From Komagataeibacter swingsii (GTDB lineage Bacteria; Pseudomonadota; Alphaproteobacteria; Acetobacterales; Acetobacteraceae), in NCBI RefSeq assembly GCF_003207895.1, contig NZ_NKUB01000003.1, forward strand, positions 62,001 through 126,000: a stretch of 64,000 nt of DNA, read 5' to 3'. Under the pieces are notes generated by a model. It worked only from the letters and a program-made list of their open reading frames with translations. It had not been told where the DNA came from and made no database searches. Below are positions 28,923-38,661 of the stretch, in pieces (position 1 is the first letter of the stretch; each line of letters opens with the position of its first letter). Position numbers and translations under genes: made by a program.

Positions 28923-30193
28923 GCCTTCTTGGGTGTTCCGGGCATAAGAAAGGTGGCCACGCCATCCATCGGCACCTCGGTCTGCTGCCCGTTGTCCAGG
29001 TCCTTGACCTGCACCACGCCGCGCGCGATCTCGTCACTGCCGATGACGATGGCATGGGTTGCGTTCATGCGGTTGGCGCGTTCCATCCGGCGCTTCATGT
29101 TGCCGCGATAGGACGTTTCCGCCCGTATCCCTGCCCCGCGCATCGCCTGCAAGACGGTAATGGCCGCGGCCTGCGCATCCGCCCCCATGGGGATGATGGC
29201 AACCGGGCGCGGCTCCGCCGGGATGTCCTCCAGCAGCATGGACAGGCGCTCGATCCCGCCAGCCCAGCCAATGGCGGGGGTCGCAGGCCCGCCCATTTCG
29301 GCCACCAGCCCGTCATAGCGGCCACCCGCCAGCACGGTGCCCTGCGCGCCCAGCCGTTCGGTCACGAATTCAAAGGCGGTATGCCCGTAATAGTCCAGCC
29401 CGCGCACGATGCGCGGGTTTTCGCGGAATTTCACGCCCATCACATCCAGCGTCCGGCGCAGGTCGTCCCAGAACGTCCGGGCGTCCGGCGTCAGGAAGTC
29501 GGCGATCATCGGTGCGTCTGCCAGCAGGGCGCGGTCCTGCGCGGCCTTGCTGTCCAGGATACGCAGCGGGTTGCGTTCCAGCCGGGCCTGGCTGTCGGCC
29601 GAAAGTTCGGCGCGGCGTTCGCTGAAATAATTGATCAGCGCGGCCCGCCACGCATCGCGGCTGGCCATGTCGCCCAGTGTATTGAGTTCAAGCACCACGT
29701 CATGCGCGATGCCCAGGGCCTGCAGCACGTCGCGGCCCATGGCGATGACTTCGGCATCGGCCAGCGGTTCGGCGGCGCCCAGCAGTTCCGCGCCGATCTG
29801 GTGGAACTGGCGGTAACGCCCCTTCTGCGGGCGTTCATAGCGGAACATCGGCCCGGCATAGAACACCTTCTGCGGCAGGGACTGCGTCAGGCCGTTGGTG
29901 ACCAGCGCACGACAGATCGCGGCCGTACCCTCGGGGCGCAGGGTCAGGGATTCGCCGCCCCGGTCCTCGAACGTGTACATTTCCTTGGACACGACATCGG
30001 ACGTATCGCCCAGCGAGCGTGAAAAAACCCGCGTATCCTCGAAAACCGGGGTCGCCCATTCGTCAAATCCGTACAGGCCGACAATGCGGCGGGCGGTTTC
30101 GACAACATGGGTAAAACGCCTGCGGTCCTCACCGATCAGGTCGTGGGTGCCACGAACGGGCTGTAAGCTGCTCACTACGCGATATTCCTGCAT
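28919..30193 (-). CDS. hisS: histidyl-tRNA synthetase
   Basis: The protein of about 424 residues contains class II synthetase motifs: PVRGTHDL at the N terminus, [22 protein letters not shown] (motif 2 region), [23 protein letters not shown] and the histidyl-specific [10 protein letters not shown]-like stretch ([14 protein letters not shown]). A C-terminal anticodon-binding domain follows. The start is either ATG at 30193 or GTG at 30175; the latter has AGGA about 10 bases upstream and begins [13 protein letters not shown] longer frame to 30370 is rejected. It is followed by prfA with a 4-bp overlap. Confidence 0.95.
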   Translation of the reverse strand: MQEYRVVSSLQPVRGTHDLIGEDRRRFTHVVETARRIVGLYGFDEWATPVFEDTRVFSRSLGDTSDVVSKEMYTFEDRGGESLTLRPEGTAAICRALVTNGLTQSLPQKVFYAGPMFRYERPQKGRYRQFHQIGAELLGAAEPLADAEVIAMGRDVLQALGIAHDVVLELNTLGDMASRDAWRAALINYFSERRAELSADSQARLERNPLRILDSKAAQDRALLADAPMIADFLTPDARTFWDDLRRTLDVMGVKFRENPRIVRGLDYYGHTAFEFVTERLGAQGTVLAGGRYDGLVAEMGGPATPAIGWAGGIERLSMLLEDIPAEPRPVAIIPMGADAQAAAITVLQAMRGAGIRAETSYRGNMKRRMERANRMNATHAIVIGSDEIARGVVQVKDLDNGQQTEVPMDGVATFLMPGTPKKA

Positions 30194-30263
30194 TGAACCC
30201 GGTCCATGCCCCATGGGGCCGTCCGGTTGGGCGGCGCGCCGGGTCGTGGCGCGCCGCGTATCC

Positions 30264-31424
30264 TCAGTCTGCGGTGGACATGGTGGCTTCGCGGGCCATT
30301 TCCTCGGCGGGGGTATTGTGGGCGTCGGCGGCGGCAAGCTGCTCCACCTTCTTTTCCACCAGATCGACAATATGCTCGATCATGTCGCCCGCGGGCATGG
30401 TGTGGTCCTGCTTGCCGGCGGAATAGACCATGTGGCGGCCCGAACCGCCGCCGGTCACGCCGATATCGGTCATCAGCGCCTCACCGGGGCCATTGACCAC
30501 GCAGCCGATGATGGACAGCGTCATGGGCGTCTTGATATGCGCCAGCCGGTCTTCCAGCGTCTGCACGGTCTCGATCACATTGAAGCCCTGACGCGCGCAG
30601 GACGGGCAGGAAATGATCTTCACGCCACGGTGGCGCAGGCCCAGCGACTTCAGGATGTCCCAGCCGACCAGCACTTCTTCTTCCGGCTCGGCGGAAAGCG
30701 AGACGCGCATGGTGTCGCCCACGCCCGCCCACAGCAGGTTGCCCAGCCCGATGGAGGACTTGACCGTGCCCGCGCGCTTGCTGCCCGCTTCGGTAATGCC
30801 GATATGCAGCGGGTGGTCGCATACATCGGCCAGCTGCTGGTAGGCCGCGACCGCCATGAATACGTCGGATGCCTTCACGCTGATCTTGAATTCATGGAAG
30901 TCATGGTCTTCCAGGATCTTGGCGTGTTCCAGCGCGCTTTCCACCAGCGCGTCGGGGTTCGGCTCGCCATATTTTTCCAGCAGGTGCTTTTCCAGCGAAC
31001 CGGCGTTGACGCCGATGCGGATGGAGCAGTTGTGGTCCTTCGCCGCGTTCACGACTTCACGCACGCGCTCGGCGCTGCCGATGTTGCCGGGGTTGATGCG
31101 CAGGCACGCCGCCCCCGCCTTCGCGGCCTCGATGGCGCGCTTGTAGTGGAAGTGGATGTCCGCCACGATGGGCACGTTCACTTCACGCACGATTTCGGCC
31201 AGCGCCTTCGTGCTGTCCTCATCGGGGCAGGAGACGCGCACGATATCCACGCCCGCCAGTTCGGCGCGGCGGATCTGCGCGATCGTGGCCTCGGCGTCGG
31301 TGGTCAGGGTATTGGTCATGGTCTGGACCGAAACCGGGGCATCACCACCGACCGGCACGCTGCCGACATGGATCTGCCGCGACTTGCGACGTTCGATGTG
31401 CTGATAAGGACGATAGCTGCTCAT
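30264..31424 (-). CDS. ispG: 4-hydroxy-3-methylbut-2-enyl diphosphate synthase (IspG/GcpE)
   Basis: The 386-residue protein has the IspG TIM-barrel start ([22 protein letters not shown]), [23 protein letters not shown], and a C-terminal [4Fe-4S] domain with CPSCARQGF and [10 protein letters not shown]. It catalyses the penultimate step of the MEP isoprenoid pathway, which acetic acid bacteria need for quinones and hopanoids. It lies between rodZ-like and hisS genes on the same strand, a common alphaproteobacterial order (rodZ-ispG-hisS). Confidence 0.96.
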   Translation of the reverse strand: MSSYRPYQHIERRKSRQIHVGSVPVGGDAPVSVQTMTNTLTTDAEATIAQIRRAELAGVDIVRVSCPDEDSTKALAEIVREVNVPIVADIHFHYKRAIEAAKAGAACLRINPGNIGSAERVREVVNAAKDHNCSIRIGVNAGSLEKHLLEKYGEPNPDALVESALEHAKILEDHDFHEFKISVKASDVFMAVAAYQQLADVCDHPLHIGITEAGSKRAGTVKSSIGLGNLLWAGVGDTMRVSLSAEPEEEVLVGWDILKSLGLRHRGVKIISCPSCARQGFNVIETVQTLEDRLAHIKTPMTLSIIGCVVNGPGEALMTDIGVTGGGSGRHMVYSAGKQDHTMPAGDMIEHIVDLVEKKVEQLAAADAHNTPAEEMAREATMSTAD

Positions 31425-31503
31425 TATGTGCCCTCCAGATAAGGCGGCGGTTTGTGCCCCGGCCCGCCGTAGCGGCGGCGTGGCACGGCCCGTGGTTCTG
31501 TTA

Positions 31504-31522
31504 CATGCCGGTTTCCGGCATG
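31504..31522. other. hairpin between rodZ-like gene and ispG
   Basis: CATGCCGG and CCGGCATG form perfect 8-bp arms around TTT, 34 bases after the rodZ-like stop. No T run follows, so it may be an attenuating or mRNA-stabilising structure rather than a terminator. Confidence 0.35.
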
Positions 31523-31556
31523 GCGACCATCAGGGGACCATGCCGTAAAGACCATT

Positions 31557-32705
31557 CTACTCCGGATTGATGTGCTGCGGGAGGGGCGGAGAGAGAATAT
31601 TGCCACTTCCCGTTGCCGGTGTCGCGGCCGTGGCCGATGGATCGGCCATGGGCGAAAGTGCGGGCGGATGGATGACGGGTGCGGGGCTGGCATGCATGAC
31701 TGACCCGTCCGCCACGGCTGCGGGGCTGAGGGGAATGTTGTGCCGGACTTCCCCATTACGGCCCAGCGGCTGTGTCGTGACGCCGCCTGCCACCAGTGTC
31801 AGGCCACCCGCATTGCCAACCGTCAGCACGAGTCCGGTCTGCTCCGGCGGGGTCTGCCATGTCTCGCCGGGCTGCATCGTATGGTCGTACAGCACCGGGC
31901 CACCGGGCTTGCGCACCTGCACCCATGTCATGGCGGTCGCGTTCAGGGTCACGCTGTCCGCCGGGGTGGCGGGCTGCGCGGCTGCCGCGGCCTGCTGGGC
32001 CAGCACGTTACGGTCCTCGCCCATTTTTTCCAGCGGCTGCATGGGGGTGGCCGGGACGGGTTCGGCCGGCGCGGCCTGCGGCATGGGGGGCGGCGCGCCG
32101 GTCAGGGCTTCACGTTCCTGCGGGGGAAGCGGCTGCGGCGGCGGTTCGGGCCGTTCATCAGCCGGTGGCAGGACGGACGCCACCTGTGGCGACGCGGTGG
32201 TGGTGGATGATGAAAGCCCCGGCAGCGTCAGCTTGCCGGGAATGTCATGGCCCAGCCCGTCCGTGCCGGTCAGCCTGTACCAGCCGACATAGGCGCCCAC
32301 CAGGATGACGATGCCGCAAAGCAGCAACACCCCGGTCGGCAGGCTCCGGTCGGGCAGCGGCACGGGAAAGGACAGTTCGGCCCGCCGGGTGAACGCGCCC
32401 CGGCTTTCGACCTTGAAGCGTTCAACCAGTTGCTCGGCTTCCAGGCCCAGCGCCTTGGCATAGGTGCGCAGGAAGCCCACGGCATAGGCGCTGCCGGGCA
32501 GTTCGCCCGGGTGGCCTGCCTCCAGCGCCTCCAGATACGGCAGGCGGATGCGCAGCCAGGCCGCGACATCGGGCAGTTTCCACCCCAGTTCCTCGCGCCG
32601 CGCACGCAATATGTCCCCCACCGATGCGATGGGTGTCGTGCCGGGTGCCGGGGCTGTCGCGCCCTGTGCGGGCTTGGGGCGGAAAATGCGTTTGCCGTCG
32701 GTCAT
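31557..32705 (-). CDS. RodZ-like helix-turn-helix membrane protein (DUF4115)
   Basis: This 382-residue protein combines an N-terminal Cro-type HTH (SVGDILRARREELGWKLPDVAAWL, then GSAYAVGFLRTYAKALGL), a single transmembrane helix (GVLLLCGIVILVGAYVGW), a Pro/Gln-rich linker and a C-terminal DUF4115 beta domain (ATAMTWVQVRKPGGPVLYDH, GNAGGLTL). This is the RodZ layout, the factor anchoring MreB for rod shape. It overlaps the flavin oxidoreductase upstream by 4 bp. Confidence 0.85.
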   Translation of the reverse strand: MTDGKRIFRPKPAQGATAPAPGTTPIASVGDILRARREELGWKLPDVAAWLRIRLPYLEALEAGHPGELPGSAYAVGFLRTYAKALGLEAEQLVERFKVESRGAFTRRAELSFPVPLPDRSLPTGVLLLCGIVILVGAYVGWYRLTGTDGLGHDIPGKLTLPGLSSSTTTASPQVASVLPPADERPEPPPQPLPPQEREALTGAPPPMPQAAPAEPVPATPMQPLEKMGEDRNVLAQQAAAAAQPATPADSVTLNATAMTWVQVRKPGGPVLYDHTMQPGETWQTPPEQTGLVLTVGNAGGLTLVAGGVTTQPLGRNGEVRHNIPLSPAAVADGSVMHASPAPVIHPPALSPMADPSATAATPATGSGNILSPPLPQHINPE

Positions 32706-33790
32706 CCGTAGCGTGCCCTCTCCTCCTGGCGGATCAGGGCGTCAATGGCCTGATCGACCAGCTCCTTGATAATTTCAGCGACCGGCTGCTCGCCCGTGAT
32801 CATGCCAACCGACTGCCCCGCCATGACGGAACCGTTTTCGACATCACCATCCACCACAGCCCGGCGCAGCGCGCCAGCCCAGAAATGTTCGATGTCCAGC
32901 TGGGCGGCTTCCTTGGTCAGTTCGCCTGCCTGGAAACGGCGCAGCGTCTGTGCCTGGTGCTGGAGGAAATTGCGCGTGCCCGCGTTGTTCAGCCCGCGTA
33001 CCGGAATGACCGGGAAGCGTTCGTCAAGCTGGACGGAGGTCACCGCGTCGCGCGCGTTGGCGCGGATGAAGGCTTTCTTGAAGTTCCCGTGCGCGATGCT
33101 TTCGCGTGACGCGGCAAAGCGCGTGCCAAGCTGCGCGCCCGACGCCCCCTGTTCAAGGTAGGACAGGATGGCGTCGCCGCGCCCCAGGCCGCCGGCGACG
33201 AATATCGGTACGTCATGGATATGCGGCAGGATTTCCTGCGCCAGAACGGTCAGCGAGACGGGGCCGACATGGCCGCCCGCTTCCGATCCCTCGATCACCA
33301 GCGCATCGACGCCAAGGCGCACCAGGCGCTTGGCCAGCACCAGCGCGGGCGCGAAGGCGATGACCTTCGCCCCCCCTTCCCTGATGGCGCGAATCACCGG
33401 GCCGGACGGGATGCCGCCGGCCAGCACGACATGGGTGATGCCTGCGTCAAGGCACACGCGCACGAGTTCATCAAGCTGCGGGTGCATGGTGATCAGGTTG
33501 ACGCCGAACGGGCGGGTGGTCAGCGCCTGCGTCGCCGCGATTTCCTCGGCCAGGCGCGCGGGTTCCATCGCGCCGCAGGCCAGCACGCCAAAGCCGCCGG
33601 CGTTGGAAATGGCGGAAACAAGGTTGCGTTCGCTGACCCATGACATCGCACCCGCCAGCAGCGCGTATTCGCTGCCAAGGAAGCGCGTGCCACGCCCCCA
33701 CAGGTGGTCAAGCCGGGCGCGGGCCTCGGCCCGGCGCGCGGGGTCCGCCAGGGGGGACGGCGCGGTGTCTGGCCTCTCCACCACGCTCAC
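32702..33790 (-). CDS. NAD(P)H-dependent flavin oxidoreductase / nitronate monooxygenase family
   Basis: The 362-residue protein has a TIM-barrel FMN fold: AISNAGGFGVLACGAM, FGVNLITMHP, VIEGSEAGGHVG, IFVAGGLGRGDAI and GAQLGTRFAASRES. These are features of the nitronate monooxygenase / 2-nitropropane dioxygenase group and FabK-like enoyl reductases. The physiological substrate cannot be assigned. It overlaps lysC by 4 bp upstream and the rodZ-like gene by 4 bp downstream, so all three are probably co-translated. Confidence 0.85.
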   Translation of the reverse strand: MSVVERPDTAPSPLADPARRAEARARLDHLWGRGTRFLGSEYALLAGAMSWVSERNLVSAISNAGGFGVLACGAMEPARLAEEIAATQALTTRPFGVNLITMHPQLDELVRVCLDAGITHVVLAGGIPSGPVIRAIREGGAKVIAFAPALVLAKRLVRLGVDALVIEGSEAGGHVGPVSLTVLAQEILPHIHDVPIFVAGGLGRGDAILSYLEQGASGAQLGTRFAASRESIAHGNFKKAFIRANARDAVTSVQLDERFPVIPVRGLNNAGTRNFLQHQAQTLRRFQAGELTKEAAQLDIEHFWAGALRRAVVDGDVENGSVMAGQSVGMITGEQPVAEIIKELVDQAIDALIRQEERARYG

Positions 33791-35040
33791 GCCGCGTCAA
33801 GGCCATAGGCGGTGTGCAGGGCGCGCACCGCCAGTTCGGTATATTCGGCCGCGATCAGCACCGAGACCTTGATCTCGCTGGTGGAAATGACCTGCACGTT
33901 GATGTTGCGTTCGGCCAGCGTGCGGAACATCGTGCTGGCGACACCGGCATGCGAGCGCATGCCGACACCCACGACACTGATCTTCACCACGCCGTCATCG
34001 GTCTGCAGTTCCGTGAACTGGATGGCGTCCCGGTGGCTTTCCAGCACGGAAATGGCGCGCGCCAGATCGGTCTTGCCGATCGTGAACGTCATGTTGGTCA
34101 TCCCGTCGTCGCCCGTGCTCTGGACGATCATGTCCACGTTCACGTTGGCGTCGGCCAGCGGGCCGAACACCGCCGCCGCAATGCCCGGGCGATCGGGAAG
34201 CTGGCGGACGGAAATCTTTGCCTCGTCCCGGGAGTAGGCAATTCCGGCGACCTGTTCCTGTTCCACGATTTCGTCCTCATCCACGACTAATGAACCGGGC
34301 AGATGCCCTTCCGACGGTGCAGGGCCATCGGTGAAACTGGACAGCACCTGCACCCGCACGCGCTCCTTCATCGCCAGTTCCACGCTGCGGGTCTGCAGCA
34401 CCTTGGCCCCTACGGACGCCAGTTCAAGCATTTCCTCATAGGTAATCTTGTCCAGCTTCCGTGCCTTGGTAACAATACGGGGGTCGGTTGTATAGATTCC
34501 GTCCACATCGGTGTAGATATCGCACCGGTCCGCCTTCAGCGCCGCGGCCAGCGCCACGGCCGAGGTATCGGACCCCCCGCGCCCCAGCGTGGTGATGCGC
34601 CCGTCCGGGCCGATCCCCTGGAAACCGGCGACAACCGGCACCTGCCCCGCCTGCATGCTGTCGATCAGGTTCGCGCCGTCTATGGATACGATACGCGCCT
34701 TGCCATGCGCGTCGTCCGTGCGCAGCGGGATCTGCCAGCCCAGCCATGACCGGGCATTGATGCCGAGTTTCTGCAGCGCGATGGCCAGGAGGCCGCTGGT
34801 GACCTGCTCCCCCGTTGCAACGACGGTGTCGTATTCACGTTCATCATGCTGGGGCGAGAGATCGCGGCAGTAGCCGACAAGGCGGTTGGTCACGCCGGAC
34901 ATGGCGGAGACGACAACGGCAACCTCGCACCCGGCCTCGACCTGTTTCCGGACTTTTTCCGCGACGGCACGAATCCGGTCAAGATCGGCGACGGACGTGC
35001 CGCCGAATTTCATCACGATCCGTGGTACGGTAGGGGACAT
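33787..35040 (-). CDS. lysC: aspartate kinase
   Basis: The 417-residue protein opens with MKFGGTSVAD after nine residues, contains GFQGIGPDGRITTLGRGGSDTSA-type kinase blocks and two C-terminal ACT domains (VGVGMRSHAGVAS, STSEIKVSVLI). It phosphorylates aspartate, the entry to lysine, threonine and methionine synthesis; the ACT domains imply amino-acid feedback. dapA of the same pathway lies at 62.7 kb. It is divergent from ubiG. Confidence 0.95.
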   Translation of the reverse strand: MSPTVPRIVMKFGGTSVADLDRIRAVAEKVRKQVEAGCEVAVVVSAMSGVTNRLVGYCRDLSPQHDEREYDTVVATGEQVTSGLLAIALQKLGINARSWLGWQIPLRTDDAHGKARIVSIDGANLIDSMQAGQVPVVAGFQGIGPDGRITTLGRGGSDTSAVALAAALKADRCDIYTDVDGIYTTDPRIVTKARKLDKITYEEMLELASVGAKVLQTRSVELAMKERVRVQVLSSFTDGPAPSEGHLPGSLVVDEDEIVEQEQVAGIAYSRDEAKISVRQLPDRPGIAAAVFGPLADANVNVDMIVQSTGDDGMTNMTFTIGKTDLARAISVLESHRDAIQFTELQTDDGVVKISVVGVGMRSHAGVASTMFRTLAERNINVQVISTSEIKVSVLIAAEYTELAVRALHTAYGLDAA

Positions 35041-35179
35041 CGGAATAGTGGCTCCATTATGGCTCGGGCTTCAGCATATCCGGAGTGCGGCCCTGTTGGC
35101 CAATCCGGGGCATTGCGGTTATGCGCAAGCCGCGTCACATACATCTCCCCAGCTTCCGCGTCCAGCGGGAGAAAGCCAA

Positions 35180-35947
35180 ATGAAAGGCGGTGCACCCATG
35201 CAGCATCACGATTCGCCCGTTCTGTCGGCAGATTCCGTCGCCCCCGAGGAGATCGCCCATTTCAGCGACCTCGCCGCCCGGTGGTGGGATCCGGCCGGCC
35301 CGATGCGCCCCCTGCACGCCATGAACGACCTGCGCACGGGCTGGGCCATGCGCCACCTGCCCGCGCCACGGGCGGATGACGGTGCGCGCCGCACGCTGCT
35401 GGACATTGGCTGTGGCGCGGGACTGGCCAGCGAGGCCTTCGCCCGCGCGGGATTCGACGTGACCGGGCTGGACGCATCGCAGGCGGCGATCACGGCGGGC
35501 AGGCTGCACATGCGCCACCATCCGCTGCCCCCGTCCGCGGGCACCCTGTCCTACCGTTGCGGCAGTGCCGAGGAACTGGTGGCCGAAGGCGCGCGCTTCG
35601 ACGCGATTTCAGCGCTGGAAGTGATCGAGCACGTGACCGACCCGGCCGCCTTCCTGCGCATGCTGGGGGGCCTGCTGCGGCCCGGCGGGGTGCTGGTGGT
35701 CTCGACCATGAACCGCACGTGGCGGTCCATGGCCATGGCCAAGATCGGGGCGGAATACGTCCTGCGCCTGCTGCCGGTGGGCACGCATGACTGGCGCAAG
35801 TTCATCACGCCTGCCGAAATGGGGCAGTACGCGGCCCATGCGGGCCTGCGCATAACCGATATCGCGGGCATGGTGCCCGGCCTTGGCGGCTGGCGTGAAA
35901 GCCGCGACATGGCGGTAAACTACATCGCGGCGATGGTGCGCGACTGA
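35180..35947 (+). CDS. ubiG: bifunctional 2-polyprenyl-6-hydroxyphenol methylase / 3-demethylubiquinol 3-O-methyltransferase
   Basis: The 255-residue protein has UbiG signatures: EIAHFSDLAARWWDPAGPM, the SAM-binding LLDIGCGAGLASEAFARAG, DAISALEVIEHVTDPAAFL, STMNRTWRSM and GTHDWRKFITPAEM. It performs the two O-methylations of ubiquinone synthesis at the membrane. ATG at 35180 follows GGGAGA by about 8 bases; ATG at 35198 is the next option. Upstream in-frame sequence overlaps lysC antisense and is rejected. Confidence 0.95.
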   Translation: MKGGAPMQHHDSPVLSADSVAPEEIAHFSDLAARWWDPAGPMRPLHAMNDLRTGWAMRHLPAPRADDGARRTLLDIGCGAGLASEAFARAGFDVTGLDASQAAITAGRLHMRHHPLPPSAGTLSYRCGSAEELVAEGARFDAISALEVIEHVTDPAAFLRMLGGLLRPGGVLVVSTMNRTWRSMAMAKIGAEYVLRLLPVGTHDWRKFITPAEMGQYAAHAGLRITDIAGMVPGLGGWRESRDMAVNYIAAMVRD

Positions 35948-35981
35948 ACGCCACGCCCCCGCCGACAGGGCTGGCCCGGCG

Positions 35982-37211
35982 TCAGATCGTGTTCATGAAC
36001 GCGAATGTGGTCGGGCTGCCCACGGGGGTGAAGTTCCATGTGAAGTCCAGCACCCCGGTCTGGGCATTGACCTTGAATGATGTCACGGAATCACTGCGCT
36101 GGTTGGCGCAGAACAGGTAGGTGCCGCTGGGGTCGAACATCATCGCGCGGCCGTAATCGGCATGCATCCAGATTTCCTCGACCAGGTTCAGCGTGCCGTC
36201 GTCATTGACATGGAAGCTGGCCAGCGAATCACCCAGCCGGTTCGACACGTACAGGTATTTGCCGTTGGGCGAGAGCAGGATGCCCGCCGCCAGCGTGCTG
36301 CCCCGGAAGTGCGGGGTGACGGTGCTGACGGTCTGCTGGGGCACGATTTCGCCCGTCTGGGGATTGAAGGTGGCGGCGACCACTTTCGAATCCTGTTCGC
36401 CCAGGATGTAGATCATCGTCCCCTTCTCGTTGAAGGAGAAGTGGCGCGGGGCCGATCCCGGCGTCATGGAAATGAACGGCGTCCTGGCCGGAACCAGCCG
36501 GCCCGTATGCAGGTCCAGCGTCCAGACATACACCCGGTCCAGGCCTGCGTCGCAGGCCAGCACGTAGCGGCCCGACGGGTCGGACGCCACCATGTGCACA
36601 TGCGCGCTGGAATGATCGCTTATGGCGAAGTTGCCCGGCGGGTTGTCCGCCGCGCGGTCGGGCATGCGCGGGCCGGTGTTGTGCACCACGTCCGTCGGGT
36701 CGCCCAGGCTGCCATCGGGGTGGATGGGCAGCACGCCCACCGAGCCGCCCATGTAATTGGCCACCAGCACGTATTTGCCCGATGCATGCACGCTGAGATG
36801 CGCGGGCACGGCCCCGCCCGAGCGCACGACGTTGAGCTTGGTCAGTTCCCCGCTGGTGCGGTTGACGGAAAACGCCGTGACGCAGCCCTCGCCATTGGCG
36901 TTGAAGTCGTTGATTTCGCTCAGGGCGTACAGGTGCCTGAAGTCAGCGGACATGGCCATGAAGGATGGGCTTGCGATATCCACATAGGTCATGAGCGGCG
37001 AAAGGCTGCTGGTGTCGGGGTTCATCTCGAACACCGAAATCCCCTGCCCGTTGCCTGCGCCGCCGGGCGGCCCGTGCTGGGTATAGCCACCGATATAGCA
37101 GATGGTGCGTGGCCTGGTCGCAACCTGCGCCACGGCGCGGCGGGACAGGGCGGGCACGCTGGCGGCGGCCAGTGCGGTGGCGAACGCACGGCGGGAGATA
37201 TTGCAGCTCAT
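35982..37211 (-). CDS. exported lactonase-family beta-propeller protein
   Basis: The 409-residue protein starts with a Tat-like signal (ISRRAFATALAAASVPAL) and continues as a seven-bladed propeller of the 6-phosphogluconolactonase-like (YbhE/Lactonase) family: IGGYTQHG, KYVLVANYMGGSVGVLP, GRYVLACDAGLDRVYVW, KYLYVSNRLGDSLASF. Export argues against a role on cytoplasmic 6-phosphogluconolactone. A periplasmic sugar lactone, such as the gluconolactone made by Gcd, is a plausible but unproven substrate. Confidence 0.83.
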   Translation of the reverse strand: MSCNISRRAFATALAAASVPALSRRAVAQVATRPRTICYIGGYTQHGPPGGAGNGQGISVFEMNPDTSSLSPLMTYVDIASPSFMAMSADFRHLYALSEINDFNANGEGCVTAFSVNRTSGELTKLNVVRSGGAVPAHLSVHASGKYVLVANYMGGSVGVLPIHPDGSLGDPTDVVHNTGPRMPDRAADNPPGNFAISDHSSAHVHMVASDPSGRYVLACDAGLDRVYVWTLDLHTGRLVPARTPFISMTPGSAPRHFSFNEKGTMIYILGEQDSKVVAATFNPQTGEIVPQQTVSTVTPHFRGSTLAAGILLSPNGKYLYVSNRLGDSLASFHVNDDGTLNLVEEIWMHADYGRAMMFDPSGTYLFCANQRSDSVTSFKVNAQTGVLDFTWNFTPVGSPTTFAFMNTI

Positions 37212-37257
37212 GGAATAAGGATCATCCCCATTGGTTGAGAATTGTTTTCTGGGGCCT

Positions 37258-37779
37258 TCAGGGCAGTTTGCACGCCGGGCCAATCGTGCCGGTATAGCGG
37301 GTCCACGTCTCGGTTTCACCAAATAAAGGCACGGCCACGAAACCGCGCAGCTTCAGGTCCCCCGATTGGGAAACCCACAGCTTGGCATGGTAGACATGTC
37401 CGGTATCGGGATCGGTCACATGGCCGTTCCAGTGCCCCGTGTCCTTCGGGTCGGGTGTGAAGCCGTTGAGCATGGGCAGGTTGCATTCCGGCTCGCCCCG
37501 CTTGTCGCGCGGCATTTCGGTCGTGTAGCGCACGCCGGCCAGCTTCCCGCAGATCTCGTTCCCGCAGTGCGAAATCTCGAATACGCCGTCATGGTCCTTC
37601 GTCATCCACCGGCCGATGATGTCCGGCTCCGCCTCGGCGGCGCGGGCGGCGGGCAGGCTGGCAGCCCCGGCCGCCATGGCGCATAAGGCGGCAACCGCGC
37701 CCGTGGCCAGCCAGCGCCCGATGCGCCCGCCCGCCCGCCCGGTCTGGCGCGTACCATTGTGGCTTTTGCTGTCGTGCAT
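37258..37779 (-). CDS. exported DUF2147 family protein
   Basis: This 173-residue protein has an N-terminal signal region (TGAVAALCAMAAGAAS, AARAAEA) and the DUF2147 core: DIIGRWMTKDHDGVFEIS, CGNEICGKLAGV, DPDTGHVYHAKLWV and LRGFVAVPLFGETETWTR. DUF2147 proteins are periplasmic or outer-surface lipocalin-like domains of unknown role. It precedes the lactonase gene on the same strand with a 46-bp gap. A longer upstream frame is rejected because DUF1178 is encoded there. Confidence 0.85.
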   Translation of the reverse strand: MHDSKSHNGTRQTGRAGGRIGRWLATGAVAALCAMAAGAASLPAARAAEAEPDIIGRWMTKDHDGVFEISHCGNEICGKLAGVRYTTEMPRDKRGEPECNLPMLNGFTPDPKDTGHWNGHVTDPDTGHVYHAKLWVSQSGDLKLRGFVAVPLFGETETWTRYTGTIGPACKLP

Positions 37780-37847
37780 TTCCAATCGTTCCCCCACATG
37801 GCGCGTGACGCGGCGGTGTGTTCGCGCCGCGCGCTTGCGTGTTCCCT

Positions 37848-38306
37848 CTAGCTGTCGGCCCGGCGGACCCACGGGATGGCGTGTACCTCCACCCCTTCCT
37901 CGTCCAGTTCGGCCTGTTCCCGCGGCGTCATGCTGCCATAGATGCCGCGTGCCTCGCTCCTGCCGTGATGCATGTCCAGCGCTTCCCTGGCAAAGCGGTC
38001 GCCCACGTCGTCGCAATGTTCCTCTACCGTGTGGCGTATTTTCTGTAACAGAGCGATCATGGCGTCGGGCACTCCCCCGGACGCATGGCCGGGTGGCGTG
38101 GCGGCGGGTTGCGGTGATGTATCCTTTGCCTGCCGGGGGCCTGCGGTATGGACCGCGGGCGCCATCAGCGCGCGCGTGACAGCCGCCGACCCGCATTGCG
38201 GGCATGACAGCAGGCCGCGCGTGGCCTGCTGCTCGAATGCGGCGCTGCCGGGAAACCACCCTTCGAATTCATGGCCTGCGTTACAGCGTAGCTGGTACCG
38301 GATCAT
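37848..38306 (-). CDS. DUF1178 family protein
   Basis: The 152-residue protein begins MIRYQLRCNAGHEFEGWF and has the zinc-ribbon-like CPQCGSAAVTRALMAPAV, then EEHCDDVGDRFAREALDMHHG and the conserved ARGIYGSMTPREQAEL. These define DUF1178, an alpha/betaproteobacterial family of unknown function with probable metal binding through the cysteines. It follows grxC on the same strand (23 bp). Confidence 0.88.
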   Translation of the reverse strand: MIRYQLRCNAGHEFEGWFPGSAAFEQQATRGLLSCPQCGSAAVTRALMAPAVHTAGPRQAKDTSPQPAATPPGHASGGVPDAMIALLQKIRHTVEEHCDDVGDRFAREALDMHHGRSEARGIYGSMTPREQAELDEEGVEVHAIPWVRRADS

Positions 38307-38329
38307 GCCCTCTCCGTCCGTATGCCGTG

Positions 38330-38590
38330 TCAGCCCCTGCCCAGAAGCGCATCAAGCTTGCCTGTCCGTTCCAGCGCCACCAGGTCATCACAGCCGCCAA
38401 TGGGGGTATTGTCGATGAATATCTGCGGCACGGTGGTGCGCCCACCCGACCGGCGGATCGATTCCGCGCGTTCGGGCGTGCCGTGCGGGGCATTGATTTC
38501 GTTGAAGGGCACCCCCTTGTGCGCCAGCAGGCGGACCGCATGGATGCAGTAGGGGCAGCCCGGCTGGGTGTAGATGTCAATAGACGGCAT
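38330..38590 (-). CDS. grxC: glutaredoxin 3
   Basis: The 86-residue thioredoxin-fold protein has the dithiol active site CPYC in YTQPGCPYCIHAVRLL, the cis-proline TVPQIFID and GGCDDL glutathione site. It reduces protein disulfides with glutathione in the cytoplasm. It lies between comF and DUF1178 on the minus strand, a widespread alphaproteobacterial order. Confidence 0.95.
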   Translation of the reverse strand: MPSIDIYTQPGCPYCIHAVRLLAHKGVPFNEINAPHGTPERAESIRRSGGRTTVPQIFIDNTPIGGCDDLVALERTGKLDALLGRG

Positions 38591-38661
38591 TGAACCTTCG
38601 CCTGTTCTGTTATGTGCCCACCGGCCATGACGGCGGAGCGGGTCCGGGTTTCCAGTTTATC

